Positions 1 to 9,075 of a stretch of DNA of 64,000 nt are shown one piece after another. Every line of letters starts with the position of its first letter. Within the stretch, counting starts at the first letter, position 1. The position numbers were made by a program, and so were the translations under genes. Source of the stretch: Dipteris shenzhenensis (taxonomy: Eukaryota > Polypodiophyta > Polypodiopsida > Gleicheniales); assembly GCA_047967505.1 (NCBI GenBank), contig CM106540.1; one strand, 5' to 3'. Below the pieces are notes generated by a model. That model was not told where the DNA came from. It saw only the letters and a program-made list of their open reading frames with translations, and made no database searches.

Positions 1-770
1 TCTTTATAAAACTCCTATAAGAACTTATAAAGTCCATAAAAGAATGTAGTTGGGTCAATTGTTTTGGCTCAGGCATTTGCTGAATGGCACGAGTTTTACC
101 TGGCTTAGTTCAGATACCATCTAGTGAAATTACATGCCCGAGTAATATACCAACTCAAACATAGAAAACACTCTTAAGTGAAATGCTTGCTTCCCTACAA
201 TGCTGAAACTCTTTTTCTAGAAAGCATAGATGAGGCATAGATGATCTTCATTTGTAGAGTACACATAGAAATCATCCAAATAGATGGCTATGAACTTAGT
301 CAGATAGTCCCAGAAACTTTCTACCATGAACTTTTCAAATGTTTATGGTGCATTTGTCAAACCAAAAGGCATCACTGTGGTTGCATAAGCACGCCATTCT
401 ATAATAAAGGAAATCTTAGATTGATCTTTTGGAGCTACAATGATCTGACTATAGCCACTGTAACCATACATAAATGAATACATTTTATGTCTTGCAATTA
501 GATCTAAGATTCCATCTATAAATGGTATTGGAAATGGGTTAGGAACAATTTGAACATTGAATTTCCAATAATCCACACATACTTGGAGTTTATTATTTTT
601 CTTTGGCACTACCACAATGGGAAATAACCACTCACTATGGTCAATAGCATAAATGAATCATGCTCAAAGAAGTTGATTCAGTTCATCTTTCACCTGCTTT
701 GCATAATTTGGATACATTCCATATCTTTGTTGCCAAATTGGTTTGGAATCTGGTACCAACTTTAACTAAA
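1..770 (-). pseudogene. Ty3/gypsy reverse transcriptase fragment
   Basis: Read on the minus strand, this stretch encodes the first half of a Ty3/gypsy reverse transcriptase. In order it shows PDSKPIWQQRY (about 745-770), YPNYAKQVKDEL, HSEW then VVVPKKN (about 600-640), VCVDYWKFN, NPFPIPFID, YSFMYGYSGYSQI and VMPFGLTNAP (ending near 343). The region then runs toward the catalytic YLDD at about 255-275, where it becomes degenerate. The longest open piece is 343-615; flanking parts carry stops and frameshifts. The enzyme would copy retrotransposon RNA to DNA inside virus-like particles. The element continues beyond the left edge of the window. On the right it stops abruptly where copia element A begins (about 770-778), so the junction is chimeric. 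Lineage within gypsy is not resolved. Confidence 0.85.
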
Positions 771-777
771 TCTCTCA

Positions 778-2240
778 ACTCCATAATGAAGAACAACACT
801 TGGGACCTTGTGGATCGACCACCAAAACACAAGGTAATCAGCAACAAGTGGGTGTACAAGACTAAGTACAAGTCTAACGTCATATTGGATAAGTACAAGG
901 CTCGGCTCGTGGCAAAAGGATTCACACAAGTACATGGTTTTGATTATCAAGATACTTTTGCTCCCATAGCTCGACTCACCACAATTCGCAGTGTTTTGGC
1001 TTTAGTAGCATAGGAAAGTTGGCCAGTGTTTTAGATGGATGTAAAATCTACCTTTCTAAATGGAGATCTCAAGGAGGAGGTATATGTGGAACACCCACCA
1101 GGTTTTGTGATCCCCGGTTTAGAAGGTAAAGTTTGTAAACTAAAGAAGGCACTTTATGAGCTAAAACAGGCCCCACGAGCATGGTACCAGTGGATTGATG
1201 TCTACTTTCTGCAAAACGGGTTCATGAGGAGCCCATCTAATGCAAATTTGTATATCTACAGAGAAGGAGGCAGGTGTACATATGATCATGGTTCTTTATG
1301 TGGACGACCTTGTCATAACAGGGAACCATGAAGAAAAGATCTCACAAACAAAGCAGTTGATAGGAAGAGAGTTTGAAATGACAGACCTCGGACTAATGCA
1401 TTTCTGTTTGGGGATTGAAGTTTGGCAAGAGCCAAAACAGATCTTCATTTCATAGCTGAAGTATGTTGGAGAGATACTGAAGGCATTTGGCATCACTGAG
1501 TGCAAGACAATTGCCACCCCTATGGAGGTTGATGTGAAGCTCTCAAATGAGGATTCATCACCACTAGTGGACGAAGCGAAGTACAGAAGGCTTGTGGGCA
1601 ATTTCATTTACTTGTGCAACACGCGGCTGGACATCAACTTTGTGATTGGTGTACTAAGCAGGTTTTCCAATAAGCCTCAGGAGAACCATTGGAGGGCAGG
1701 GATGCTGGTGCTGAAAAACATCAAAGGCACACTTGATTATGGCATCCCCTATACCAAGGGCAACACCTTGACCAAATTCTATGACTCAAATTGGGCAAGA
1801 GATGTGGACAATAGGAGATCAGTGATAGGTTACTGTTTCTCACTTGGATCTGGAGCTGTGTCATGGGTCAGCAAGAAGCAACCCATAGTTGCTCTTTCTT
1901 CTACCGAGACAGAGTACAAATGAGCATGTTTTGACTCTTGTGAGGCAGTGTGGTTGAGGAGGATTTTAGGGGACATGGGTGTAGTGCAGAACAAGCCTAT
2001 GCAGTTATCATGTGACAATCAGAGTTGCATGGCAATTGCAAGGAACCCTGTGTCCCACACTCGCACAAAACACATTGAGATTCAATATCACTTTGTACGC
2101 AAGCTCATCATGGATGGAGAGGTCGACTTGGTGTATTGTCTCGACTACAAAGAATGCTGCGGACACCTTCACGAAGGCTCTTGGAAGAGACTTGCTGGAG
2201 AGGCATCTTCATCGACTTGGCATTGGGCCGAAAAAGTAAG
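778..2240 (+). pseudogene. Copia reverse transcriptase-RNase H (element A)
   Basis: Degenerate pol 3' region of a copia element. Visible blocks are NNTWDLVDRPP and KWVYKTKYK (780-870), ARLVAKGFTQ (about 900), [12 protein letters not shown] (1035), [12 protein letters not shown] (about 1165), the catalytic YVDDLVITG (about 1295), FEMTDLGLMHFCLGIEV (about 1375), then RNase H blocks GYCFSLGSGAVSW (about 1830), KKQPIVALSSTETEY and TKHIEIQYHFVR (about 2070). The frame shifts near 1275 between the RT halves and again near 2140. Stops lie near 1012, 1033 (TAG), 1453 (TAG) and 1921. At 1033 and 1453 element C keeps CAG, so these are recent nonsense changes. It cannot encode an active enzyme. Confidence 0.88.
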
Positions 2241-2259
2241 TTCACTTGCAGGTGGACAT

Positions 2260-2269
2260 TGAGGGGGGG
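2260..2269 (+). other. Polypurine tract of element A
   Basis: A run of G preceded by TGA lies directly before the TGTTAGATATC start of the 3' LTR. This is the expected place of the plus-strand primer. The same tract precedes the LTR in element C (13,620-13,628 on the other strand). Confidence 0.8.
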
Positions 2270-2945
2270 TGTTAGATATCAATGCTCCACTCTCGTGTAA
2301 CTATGCGGGAACCAGCTAACTATACTTGTAAGCCCCCCATATGAGGAGAAGGCATTTGAGTAGCTCGGTTATCCGGTAGGTCCTGGTTTGGACACCAGAT
2401 GGAGGCCTTGTGTGGCCTGATGGCTGGATGGCTTTAGATGAAGTTGGCACACTACCAACTAGGCTACATGCAAGTGCGGGAAGGCATCCCATGATTAACC
2501 GCACTGAGGGTAGATGGAGCATTTCTCAGGGTAGCACACTTTTGGGTTGCAGGGCCCGTTTGGAGCCCCAAATGATCTCGGATGGCTCTGGGCTCTATTC
2601 TACGCCACGGTTCTAACATGTGGTTGGTGGTCTATTTCGGGTTCAACCTCTAGTCGGCCGTTTTGGGTTGACTGGGTCGGTCTCCCAAATGTGTCTAACT
2701 GAGTACCACTAGTGGCTATATAAGAGCAAGCGCGTGAAGCCCATAATCATCACTGGCTACAACAACCCTGATTCCTTAGCATCCAGCCTCCATCCTCTAC
2801 TGTTTCCAGCATGCTATCAAAGCTTCTCGCATAGGAGCATAGGGCTAGGATGTAGTGCCATCTATTGTATCAGTTTTATAGTAATCAAATTTTTGATTCT
2901 CCATACTATCTGCTTTTCTCTCTTGCATACGAGATCTTGATATCT
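2270..2945 (+). repeat. 3' LTR of element A (A/C family)
   Basis: The LTR starts TGTTAGATATCAATGCTCC and is co-linear with the 5' LTR of element C (17,609-18,315, -). A TATA box (GGCTATATAAGAGC) lies at about 2712-2725, as in C. The 3' boundary is less clear: after GCATACGAGATC the two copies diverge, and here the sequence runs into GATATCTATTGAGCA. The end is placed by comparison with C, with an error of roughly 15 bases. Confidence 0.8.
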
Positions 2946-2981
2946 ATTGAGCACAGACGTCGTATTGTTTTCTTACAATAG

Positions 2982-3333
2982 TGCGAAGATAGTGGGAGAG
3001 AAGAAAGGAGTCTCACTTGCGGCTTTCTCACATACACAATGGGGGAATACACACAAAGGTGGAGGTTGAAAACAATTTTCCTCTTCTTAATTGTGAAAGC
3101 CAAAAGAACTCTAGTATAAAGAAATAGAAGAACCCTATATGTGGGTCTCAAACCAAACTCAGCTAACTAAGGTGGCATACTAACTGAGCCACGAACTAGA
3201 GTACATAAGGATAGTTGTCATCCAGCTATTATTCATGGGCGATGTACCAACTGCATCTGCAGCTAACAAGTCGGTGACATAAATGTACAACGGTCACCCT
3301 GGCATATCACGAGTGGAGCTCGATATCTCAACA
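2982..3333 (-). repeat. Family-B copia LTR, solo copy (L1)
   Basis: Complete ~352-bp LTR of family B, read on the minus strand from TGTTGAGATATCGAGCTCC (ending at 3333 on the plus strand) to its terminal CA at 2982. It matches the LTRs at 5633-5992, 11,128-11,476 and 62,960-63,312. No primer site or internal sequence flanks it on the left, so it behaves as a solo LTR or an end left by recombination. It abuts a second, truncated LTR copy directly on the right. Confidence 0.85.
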
Positions 3334-3621
3334 CAAAGGTGGAAGCTGAAAATAGTTTTCCTCTTCTTAGTTGTGAAAGCCAAAAGAACTCTCTCTCTAA
3401 GTACAAAAGGAATAGGTGAACCCTATATGTCAGTCTCAAACCAAACTCAGCTAACCTAGGTGGCATACTAACTGAGCCACTAACTAGAGTACATAAAAAT
3501 AGCTGTCATCCAGCTATTATTCATGGGTGGTGTACCAACCACATCTGCAACTAATAAGTCGGTGACATAAATGCATAACGGTCACCTTGGCATATCATGA
3601 GTGGAGCTCGATATCTCAACA
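3334..3621 (-). repeat. Truncated family-B LTR, 3' LTR of element Y (L2)
   Basis: About 288 bp of the same LTR, lacking the ~64 bp nearest the primer-site end. It begins at the internal site CAAAGGTGG and is complete at the other end, followed by the polypurine tract and RNase H end of element Y. It therefore serves as the 3' LTR of Y, broken by the LTR copy on its left. Confidence 0.82.
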
Positions 3622-5421
3622 CTCCCCCTCGAGCTCAATCCCAATTCCTGGATACCAAGCAGGTCTCTGAACTTGCATAGCTTCTCTGTGCCCAATGCCT
3701 TCATGAATATGTCAGCTACCTGATCCTCTATGCTGACATAAACTAGATCAATAAAACATACTAGAACCTTCTCCCGCACATAGTGATAATGCACCTCAAT
3801 GTGCTTTGTTCTAGCATGATAGACTGGGTTATTTGCCAAGTCTATGCTGCTCATGTTGTCACAATAAATAAAAAGTGGCCCATCTTTAGACTGATGCACA
3901 TCATAAAGTAGCTTACGCAACCAAGCTACCTCAGATGCAGCCATTGCTGCACCCCTGTACTCAGCCTCTGTGCTCGACAAGGCAACTATAGGCTGTTTCT
4001 TGCTGGTCCAAGTGACTGCAACACTCCCAAAAGAGAACACATATCCACTAGTAGATTGTCTATCAGAAATACTACCAGCCCAATTAGCATTAGTGTATCC
4101 ATGCAACTGTATCTGAACCCCAGTCTCATAAAATAGTCCATACTGTAATGTGGACTTCACATACCTCAGTATGCATCTAGCCGCATCCAAATGCAATTTC
4201 CTTGGAGCCTGCATAAGCTGACTTACCAACCCAATAGCATAGCTCAAATCTGGCATGGGAATAGTCATATAAATCAAACTTCCTACTATGCATCTGTACA
4301 TAGTAGGGTCTTTCAGAAGCTCACCTGCATTTGCATTCAACTTCACATTCTACTCCAAAGGAACTGAAATAGGCTTATAGACTGTCATGCCATATTCGGA
4401 CAGCATGTATAATCCATACTGCCTCTGCAAGAGTCATATTCCACTTGTCGATCTAATCATCTCAATGCCCAAGAAGTAACGTAGCTCTCCCAAATCCTTC
4501 ATCTCAAACTTCTGCTTCAATAGCATTTTCACATGAAGGATATCTTCATTACTATCATTTGTGATGATCAAATCATCAACATAAATGACAAGCATCATAA
4601 TGCCTTTCTTTGTTTTTCTCACATAAAGTGAGAAATTTGCCTTGGAAATCTGAAAGCCAATAGTGACAAGATACTATCCTATCTTGTCAGACCATGCTGT
4701 GGGTGCTTGCTTCAAGCCATACAAGGCTTTCTTCAACCTGCAAACAAACTTAGGATGGACATCATGCACATAACTTGGTGGCTGCTCCATATAGACCTCT
4801 TCTTGCAAATCACCATGCGCAAGAAGGCATTCTTTACATTAATTTGATGTAAAGAACATCCCTTTGATGTAGCCATAGCAATGACTGCTCTTACGGTTGC
4901 CATCCTTGCAACCAGACTAAATGTTTCTTCATAATCATGCCAAATGTTTGTGCATACCCCTTGACAACTAATCTTGCCTGATAGTTCACAGAACCATTTG
5001 CATTGTGTTTCACCTTATAGACCCACTTGTAGACAATTGCATTCTTGTCTTTAGGCAAAGGCACCAATTTCCATGTAGCATTTGCTTCCAAGGCATCCAT
5101 TCTTCATCCATGGCTTTCTCCCATTTTTCTTTTCCCATGGCTTGCTCAAAAGAAGTGGGTTCTAGTTCATGTATCACTTTGACCATATAGGCATAGTGAA
5201 TGGTTGTAAATCCATCATATTTTAACCTATCCATAGGATACCTAGCTCTGGTAGACCTGTGCAAAATAGGCTCACTACTAGGTGCTCTCAAAACATCCCT
5301 TATCATCCTTACTTTAGAGGTGTAACAATAGAAGGAATACCCAACTCATGATCAAGGCTCTGTTTTGAGCCACTGGATTCACCATCCACATAAGAGTGAC
5401 TTGCATTCACATCAAACATGG
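3622..5421 (-). pseudogene. Copia RT-RNase H of element Y
   Basis: Minus-strand remnant of pol. From the N-terminal side it shows VLRAPSSEPILHRSTRARYP (about 5230-5290), EKWEKAMDEEW, NAIVYKWVYKVKHN, RLVVKGYAQT (about 4950), a decayed RT core with YVDDLIIT (about 4570), KQKFEMKDLGELRYFLGIE (about 4480), then RNase H with GYVFSFGSVAVTW, KKQPIVALSSTEAEYRG and NPVYHARTKHIEVHYHYVRE (about 3770-3830). The longest open part is 3582-4346. Frames are broken near 4380, 4670 and 4830-4990. It retains CAG at several positions where B+ has TAG, which makes it a useful reference copy. Confidence 0.88.
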
Positions 5422-5620
5422 TGGCCCTCTCCCGCAACATATACTACCCTCTCGCCACACCGTGAAGGGCATCCAAATCTGAGACAGTGCACTCTTGCAC
5501 TTTTCGGCTGTGCTACCTACAGAGATTTGCTCCCAAACTCAAAAAACGAAAGCAACACTGATCCTCTACCAAGACGCCGCGAACTTGGTTTGCTTTCTTG
5601 AGCTCCTTACCACAAATTGA

Positions 5621-5632
5621 GCTCTGATACCA
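5621..5632 (-). other. Primer binding site of element Y
   Basis: Minus-strand TGGTATCAGAGC directly follows the LTR end (TCTTCACA). It is complementary to the 3' end of initiator-methionine tRNA, the standard copia primer. Confidence 0.9.
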
Positions 5633-5992
5633 TGTGAAGAGAGTGGGAGAGAAGTAAGGAGTCTCACTTGCAGCTTTCTCACATACACAATGGGGGAAAA
5701 CACACAAAGGTGGAGGCTGAAAATTATTTTCCTCTTCTTACTTGTGAAAGCCAAAAGAACTCTCTCTCTATGTACAAAAGGAATAGGTGAACCCTATATG
5801 TGGGTCTCAAACCAAACTCAGCTAACCTAGGTGCTATACTAACTGAGCCACTAACTAGAGTACATAAAGATAGCTATCATCCAGATATTATTCATGGGCG
5901 GTGTACCAATCGCATTTGCAGCTAACAAGTCGGTGACATATATGCACAATGGTCACCTTGGCATATCACGAGCGGAGCTCGATATCTCAACA
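5633..5992 (-). repeat. Family-B LTR, 5' LTR of element Y (L3)
   Basis: Complete ~360-bp LTR, bounded by the primer site at 5621-5632 and ending in GATATCTCAACA on the plus strand. A truncated LTR follows on its right. It matches the other family-B LTRs across its whole length. Confidence 0.88.
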
Positions 5993-6394
5993 ATATACAC
6001 AAAGGTGGAGGCTAAAAACAGTTTTCCTCTTCTTAGTTGTGTAAGCCAAAAGAACTCTAAGTACAAAAGAATAGGTGAACCCTATATGTCAGTCTCAAAC
6101 CAAACTCAGCTAGCTAAGGTGGCATACTAACTGAGCCACTAACTAGAGTACAGAGAGATAGATGTAATCCAGCTATTATTCATGGGTGGTGTACCAACCG
6201 CATCTATAGCTAACAAGTCGATGATAGAAATGCACAATGGTCACCCTAGCATATCACGAGTGGAGCTCGATATCTCAACACTCCCCCTTGAGCTCAATCC
6301 CAACTCTTGCACACCAAGCAGGTCTCTGAACTTGCACAGCTTCTTTGCGCCCAATGCCTTCGCGAATATGTCAGCTACCTGATCCTCACAGCCA
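5993..6394 (-). mobile_element. 3' end of host element B' (truncated LTR, polypurine tract, RNase H end)
   Basis: 5993-6280 is a family-B LTR lacking its last ~60 bp; the break comes just before ACACAAAGGTGG. 6281-6292 is the polypurine tract. 6293-6394 is the last part of RNase H on the minus strand (DQVADIFAKALGAKKL, FRDLLGVQELGLSS). At 6394 homology to the minus-strand element ends and the plus-strand leader of B+ begins. Together with 11,477-13,527 this reads as the two ends of a single minus-strand element whose middle has been replaced. Confidence 0.8.
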
Positions 6395-6808
6395 GAAGTG
6401 CAAGAGTGCACTGTCTCAAATTGAGACGCCCTTCGCGGTGTGGCGAGAGCACAGTATATGCTGCGGGCAAGGGCAAAGCCCTTGGTGACTTTATTTTTCT
6501 GATTCGAGGCCATTTCGGGCCCCGATTTGAAGGCGAAAGTTCTTCGCAGGCACTCAGAAAAAGGCCCTGTTTTGGCTGTGCGACCACTGCTCGGCTAGTC
6601 GGTGAAAAGTTACCGCAGAAATTGCATTGTATGCCTGTGTGCAGAGATATTGGGAGTTACAAAATCATGCTTGTTGCCTGTTGATGCAAAATCGTCACTA
6701 GGAAGTGACTGTGTGGTGAAATACCACTTTCATCAGTTTTGCAGATCTGCCCGTGTGAGGCAAAAGCTGTGTTTTTTGCAGTGACAGAATATTTTGCAGT
6801 GTTTCGTA
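6395..6808 (+). other. Leader (untranslated) of element B+, 5'-truncated
   Basis: Non-coding leader matching the minus-strand leader of B' (12,744-13,277) base for base over most of its length, including GTGCAAGAGTGCACTGTCTC near its start, an 18-base partly palindromic segment. It ends at the gag start codon. The first ~110 bp next to the primer site are missing here. Confidence 0.8.
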
Positions 6809-7744
6809 ATGGCATCTGATACTCTTTCACAGATTGTCACTGAAAAGCTTGACAAGAACAACTTCCAGGCATGGAAGTTTAGAATGACAAATTTCCTTAT
6901 GGGAAAAGGCTATTGGGAGTTCATTACAGGAAAGGAAGAAGAACCTGTTCTTCCTAATGTTCCTAATCAACAGGAAATGCAGGCATTTAAAGGATGGCAT
7001 GAGAGAGCCAGGAAAGTTATGTACTGGCTGTCTATCAGTATTTCAGACTCTATGATTGTGCATATTCAGGATGCAAGTACGCCAAAGGAGGCATGGGATA
7101 CTTTGGCAAAAATGTACAGCACAAATATGCAAGCCAAGAAAATGCAGCTCAAACAGGAGTTGCACAATGTGCAGAGAGAAAATTTGAGCATAAATGACTA
7201 CCACATGAAGGTGAAGAAAATTGCAGATGCACTTGCTTCCATTGGGTCGCCAGTGGAAGATGATGATCTAGTTTCTGTGACCTTGAATGGTCTAGGAAAG
7301 GATTATGCATAGTTCCGGACATCCATTGCCGTCTGTGAAAAATTTCCTAATTTTGAAGAGTTGTTTGCTCTTCTAATTTCTGAAGAGCAGAGAAATGGGG
7401 GTGCATCTTCTTCAGGAGGAACTTCAAAAGAAACTGTCTTCTACTCAAATGCTGGAAGAGGTAGAGGCAGAGGTAGAGGAGGCCGATCTGCAGGCCGTGG
7501 TAGAAATCAGAATATGCAGCAAACTCAAGAAAACCAGTCCTATGCAGGAGGACATGGTAACTCTAGAGGCAAGGGGAGCCAAAGAGGCCGTGGTGGATGG
7601 CAGAGATGCCAAAATGCAAACAGCAATGTTGAATGCTACTATTGTGGTAAAATGGGTCATATGCCTAAGGACTGCTACAAAAAACAGAATGACATTATGA
7701 ATGGAAAATTGCAGCAAGGCAATTATCCATCTTCCAGTAGATAG
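6809..7744 (+). pseudogene. Copia gag of element B+
   Basis: Nucleocapsid-capsid polyprotein gene. The ATG at 6809 (MASDTLSQIVTEKLDKNNF) is preferred over a non-ATG extension to 6794, because the paralogue at 12,743 starts at the same ATG. It has the capsid-type signature WKFRMTNFLMGKGYWEF, NMQAKKMQLKQEL and NGLGKDYA, a glycine/arginine-rich stretch (GRGRGRGRGGRSAGRGRN, about 7457-7510), and a CCHC zinc knuckle CYYCGKMGHMPKDC (about 7633-7674). A TAG at 7310 interrupts the frame where the paralogue has a glutamine codon. It would package element RNA if intact. Confidence 0.88.
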
Positions 7745-8175
7745 GGTGATGACAGAAATGAGCATCTATTTATGGTGTAGCATATGACCAATTCTGTGAC
7801 AAGTGCAGAAGAACGAAATGATGTGTGGTATGTTGACTCAGGTGCTTCAAACCACATGACAGGTCATGCAGAATGGATGCAGGATAGAAGGAAAATGGAA
7901 AAACTAGGATTTGTGGAGACTGGTGATGATACTGCACATCCTATTGTGCAGATTGGTAAAATTCCTTTGTCTATGCAGGATGGGAAAATGAAATACCTGT
8001 CCGATGTATTTCATGTCCCGAACATCACCAAGAACCTGGTTTCTGTTGGTCAAATGGTTGAGCAGGGCTTGTAGGTCAGATTTAATCCTCATGGATGCTT
8101 TGTTGAGGATATGAAAAATAACGGTCGCTTGATAGCAAAAGGAAAGAAGAAGGGCAGGATGTTTACATTGGATGC
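7745..8175 (+). pseudogene. Copia aspartic protease of element B+
   Basis: Retropepsin-like domain with the catalytic motif WYVDSGASNHMTG at about 7828-7865 and the typical YLSDVFHVPNITKNLVSVGQ (about 7993-8055). Stops at 7742, 7778 and 8072 break the reading frame. The minus-strand copy B' has CAG at 7778 and 8072, but shares the TAG at 7742. This enzyme would cleave the Gag-Pol polyprotein. Confidence 0.85.
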
Positions 8176-9075
8176 AGACATGCCTGAATTGAGTGCAGCA
8201 ATGTTTGCACATGGGACCGGTGTAGTTGCAGATATTGATATCTGGCACAAACGCATTGGTCATGTTAATATACAGTGACTTAAATCAATGCAAGCCCAAA
8301 ATATTGTTGTAGGATTGCCTAAATTCAAGGTTGCAGAAATGCATAAGGTTTGTGAAGCCTTTCAATTTGGAAAACATGCAAGGAAACCATTTCCTAGGCA
8401 TATTCAAGAGAGTAAAAAGCCATTGGAATTAATCCACTCTGATGTGTGGACTACTAAAGCTGCATCTATTGGAGGCTATCACTACTTTGTAACATTTATT
8501 GATGACTTCAGCAGAAAACTTTGGGTGTATTTTATGAAAAAGAAAAGTGAAGTGTTTGGGCACTTCAAAGCATTTAAAGCTATGGTTGAAAAAGAAACAG
8601 GCCTGCAAATAAAATGCCTAAGGTCACATGGAGGGGGAGAGTACCTCTCAAATGAGTTTGCAAGGTTCTTGCAGGAGCATGGCATAAAGCAGCAATATTC
8701 ATGCAGTCATACCCCATAGCAAAATGGAATTGCAGAAAGGAAAAACAGGCATATTGGAGAGGTATCTCGGGCCATGCTAAATGAAAAAGATCTACCAGAT
8801 TATTATTGGGCTGAAGCAGTTGCTACAGTAGTTTATATAATGAACAGGACTCCCACTGCAGCAATACATGGCATGACACCAGAGGAGATGTATACTGGTA
8901 GAAAACCAGACATTTCTCATTTGAAAAATTTTGGTTGCATTGCCTAAGTTCATGTGCCAGATGAGTTGAGGTCCAAGTTGGATCCAAAAGCTGAGAAGTG
9001 CGTCTTTATTGGTTATTCTCTGTAGCAGAAAGGGTATAGATGCTATAACCCTTCTACACGTAAGTTCACAGTGAG
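8176..9075 (+). pseudogene. Copia integrase of element B+
   Basis: The domain begins with a degenerate zinc-binding HHCC part (IWHKRIGHVN near 8245; the second half reads KVCEAFQFGKHARKPF, with both expected cysteines altered or displaced). The catalytic core follows: SDVWTTKAASIGGYHYFVTF (about 8437-8500), IDDFSRKLWVYFMKK, and KCLRSHGGGEYLSNEF, where the usual second catalytic Asp (TDNGGE) is replaced, then ERKNRHIGEVSRAML and NRTPTAAIHGMTP. Stops occur near 8278, 8717, 8946 and 9024. It would insert the cDNA into the genome, but this copy is dead. Confidence 0.87.

Larger units (their letters stand above)
775..2945 (+). mobile_element. Copia element A, 5'-truncated (RT-RH-3' LTR)
   Basis: This is the 3' half of a Ty1/copia LTR retrotransposon: reverse transcriptase, RNase H, polypurine tract and 3' LTR. 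The 5' LTR, gag, protease and integrase are missing, because the left end is a junction with a gypsy fragment. The LTR (from 2270) and the coding sequence match element C at 13,529-18,315 on the opposite strand, so A and C are one family in inverted orientation. C retains the upstream genes that A has lost. Confidence 0.88.
3334..5992 (-). mobile_element. Copia element Y (family B), internally deleted
   Basis: A family-B copia element on the minus strand: 5' LTR 5633-5992, primer site 5621-5632, part of the leader 5424-5620, then directly the 3' part of pol (about 3622-5421), polypurine tract 3622-3633 and truncated 3' LTR 3334-3621. Compared with B+, the segment equivalent to about 6475-9330 (rest of the leader, gag, protease, integrase) is absent, about 2.86 kb. 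The join at 5421-5424 is clean. This is an internal-deletion derivative that would need proteins supplied by other copies. Confidence 0.85.

Noticed and set aside
2410-2940. Frames inside the A LTR (68 codons each)
   Set aside because: The LTR is non-coding and the same frames break in the C copy.
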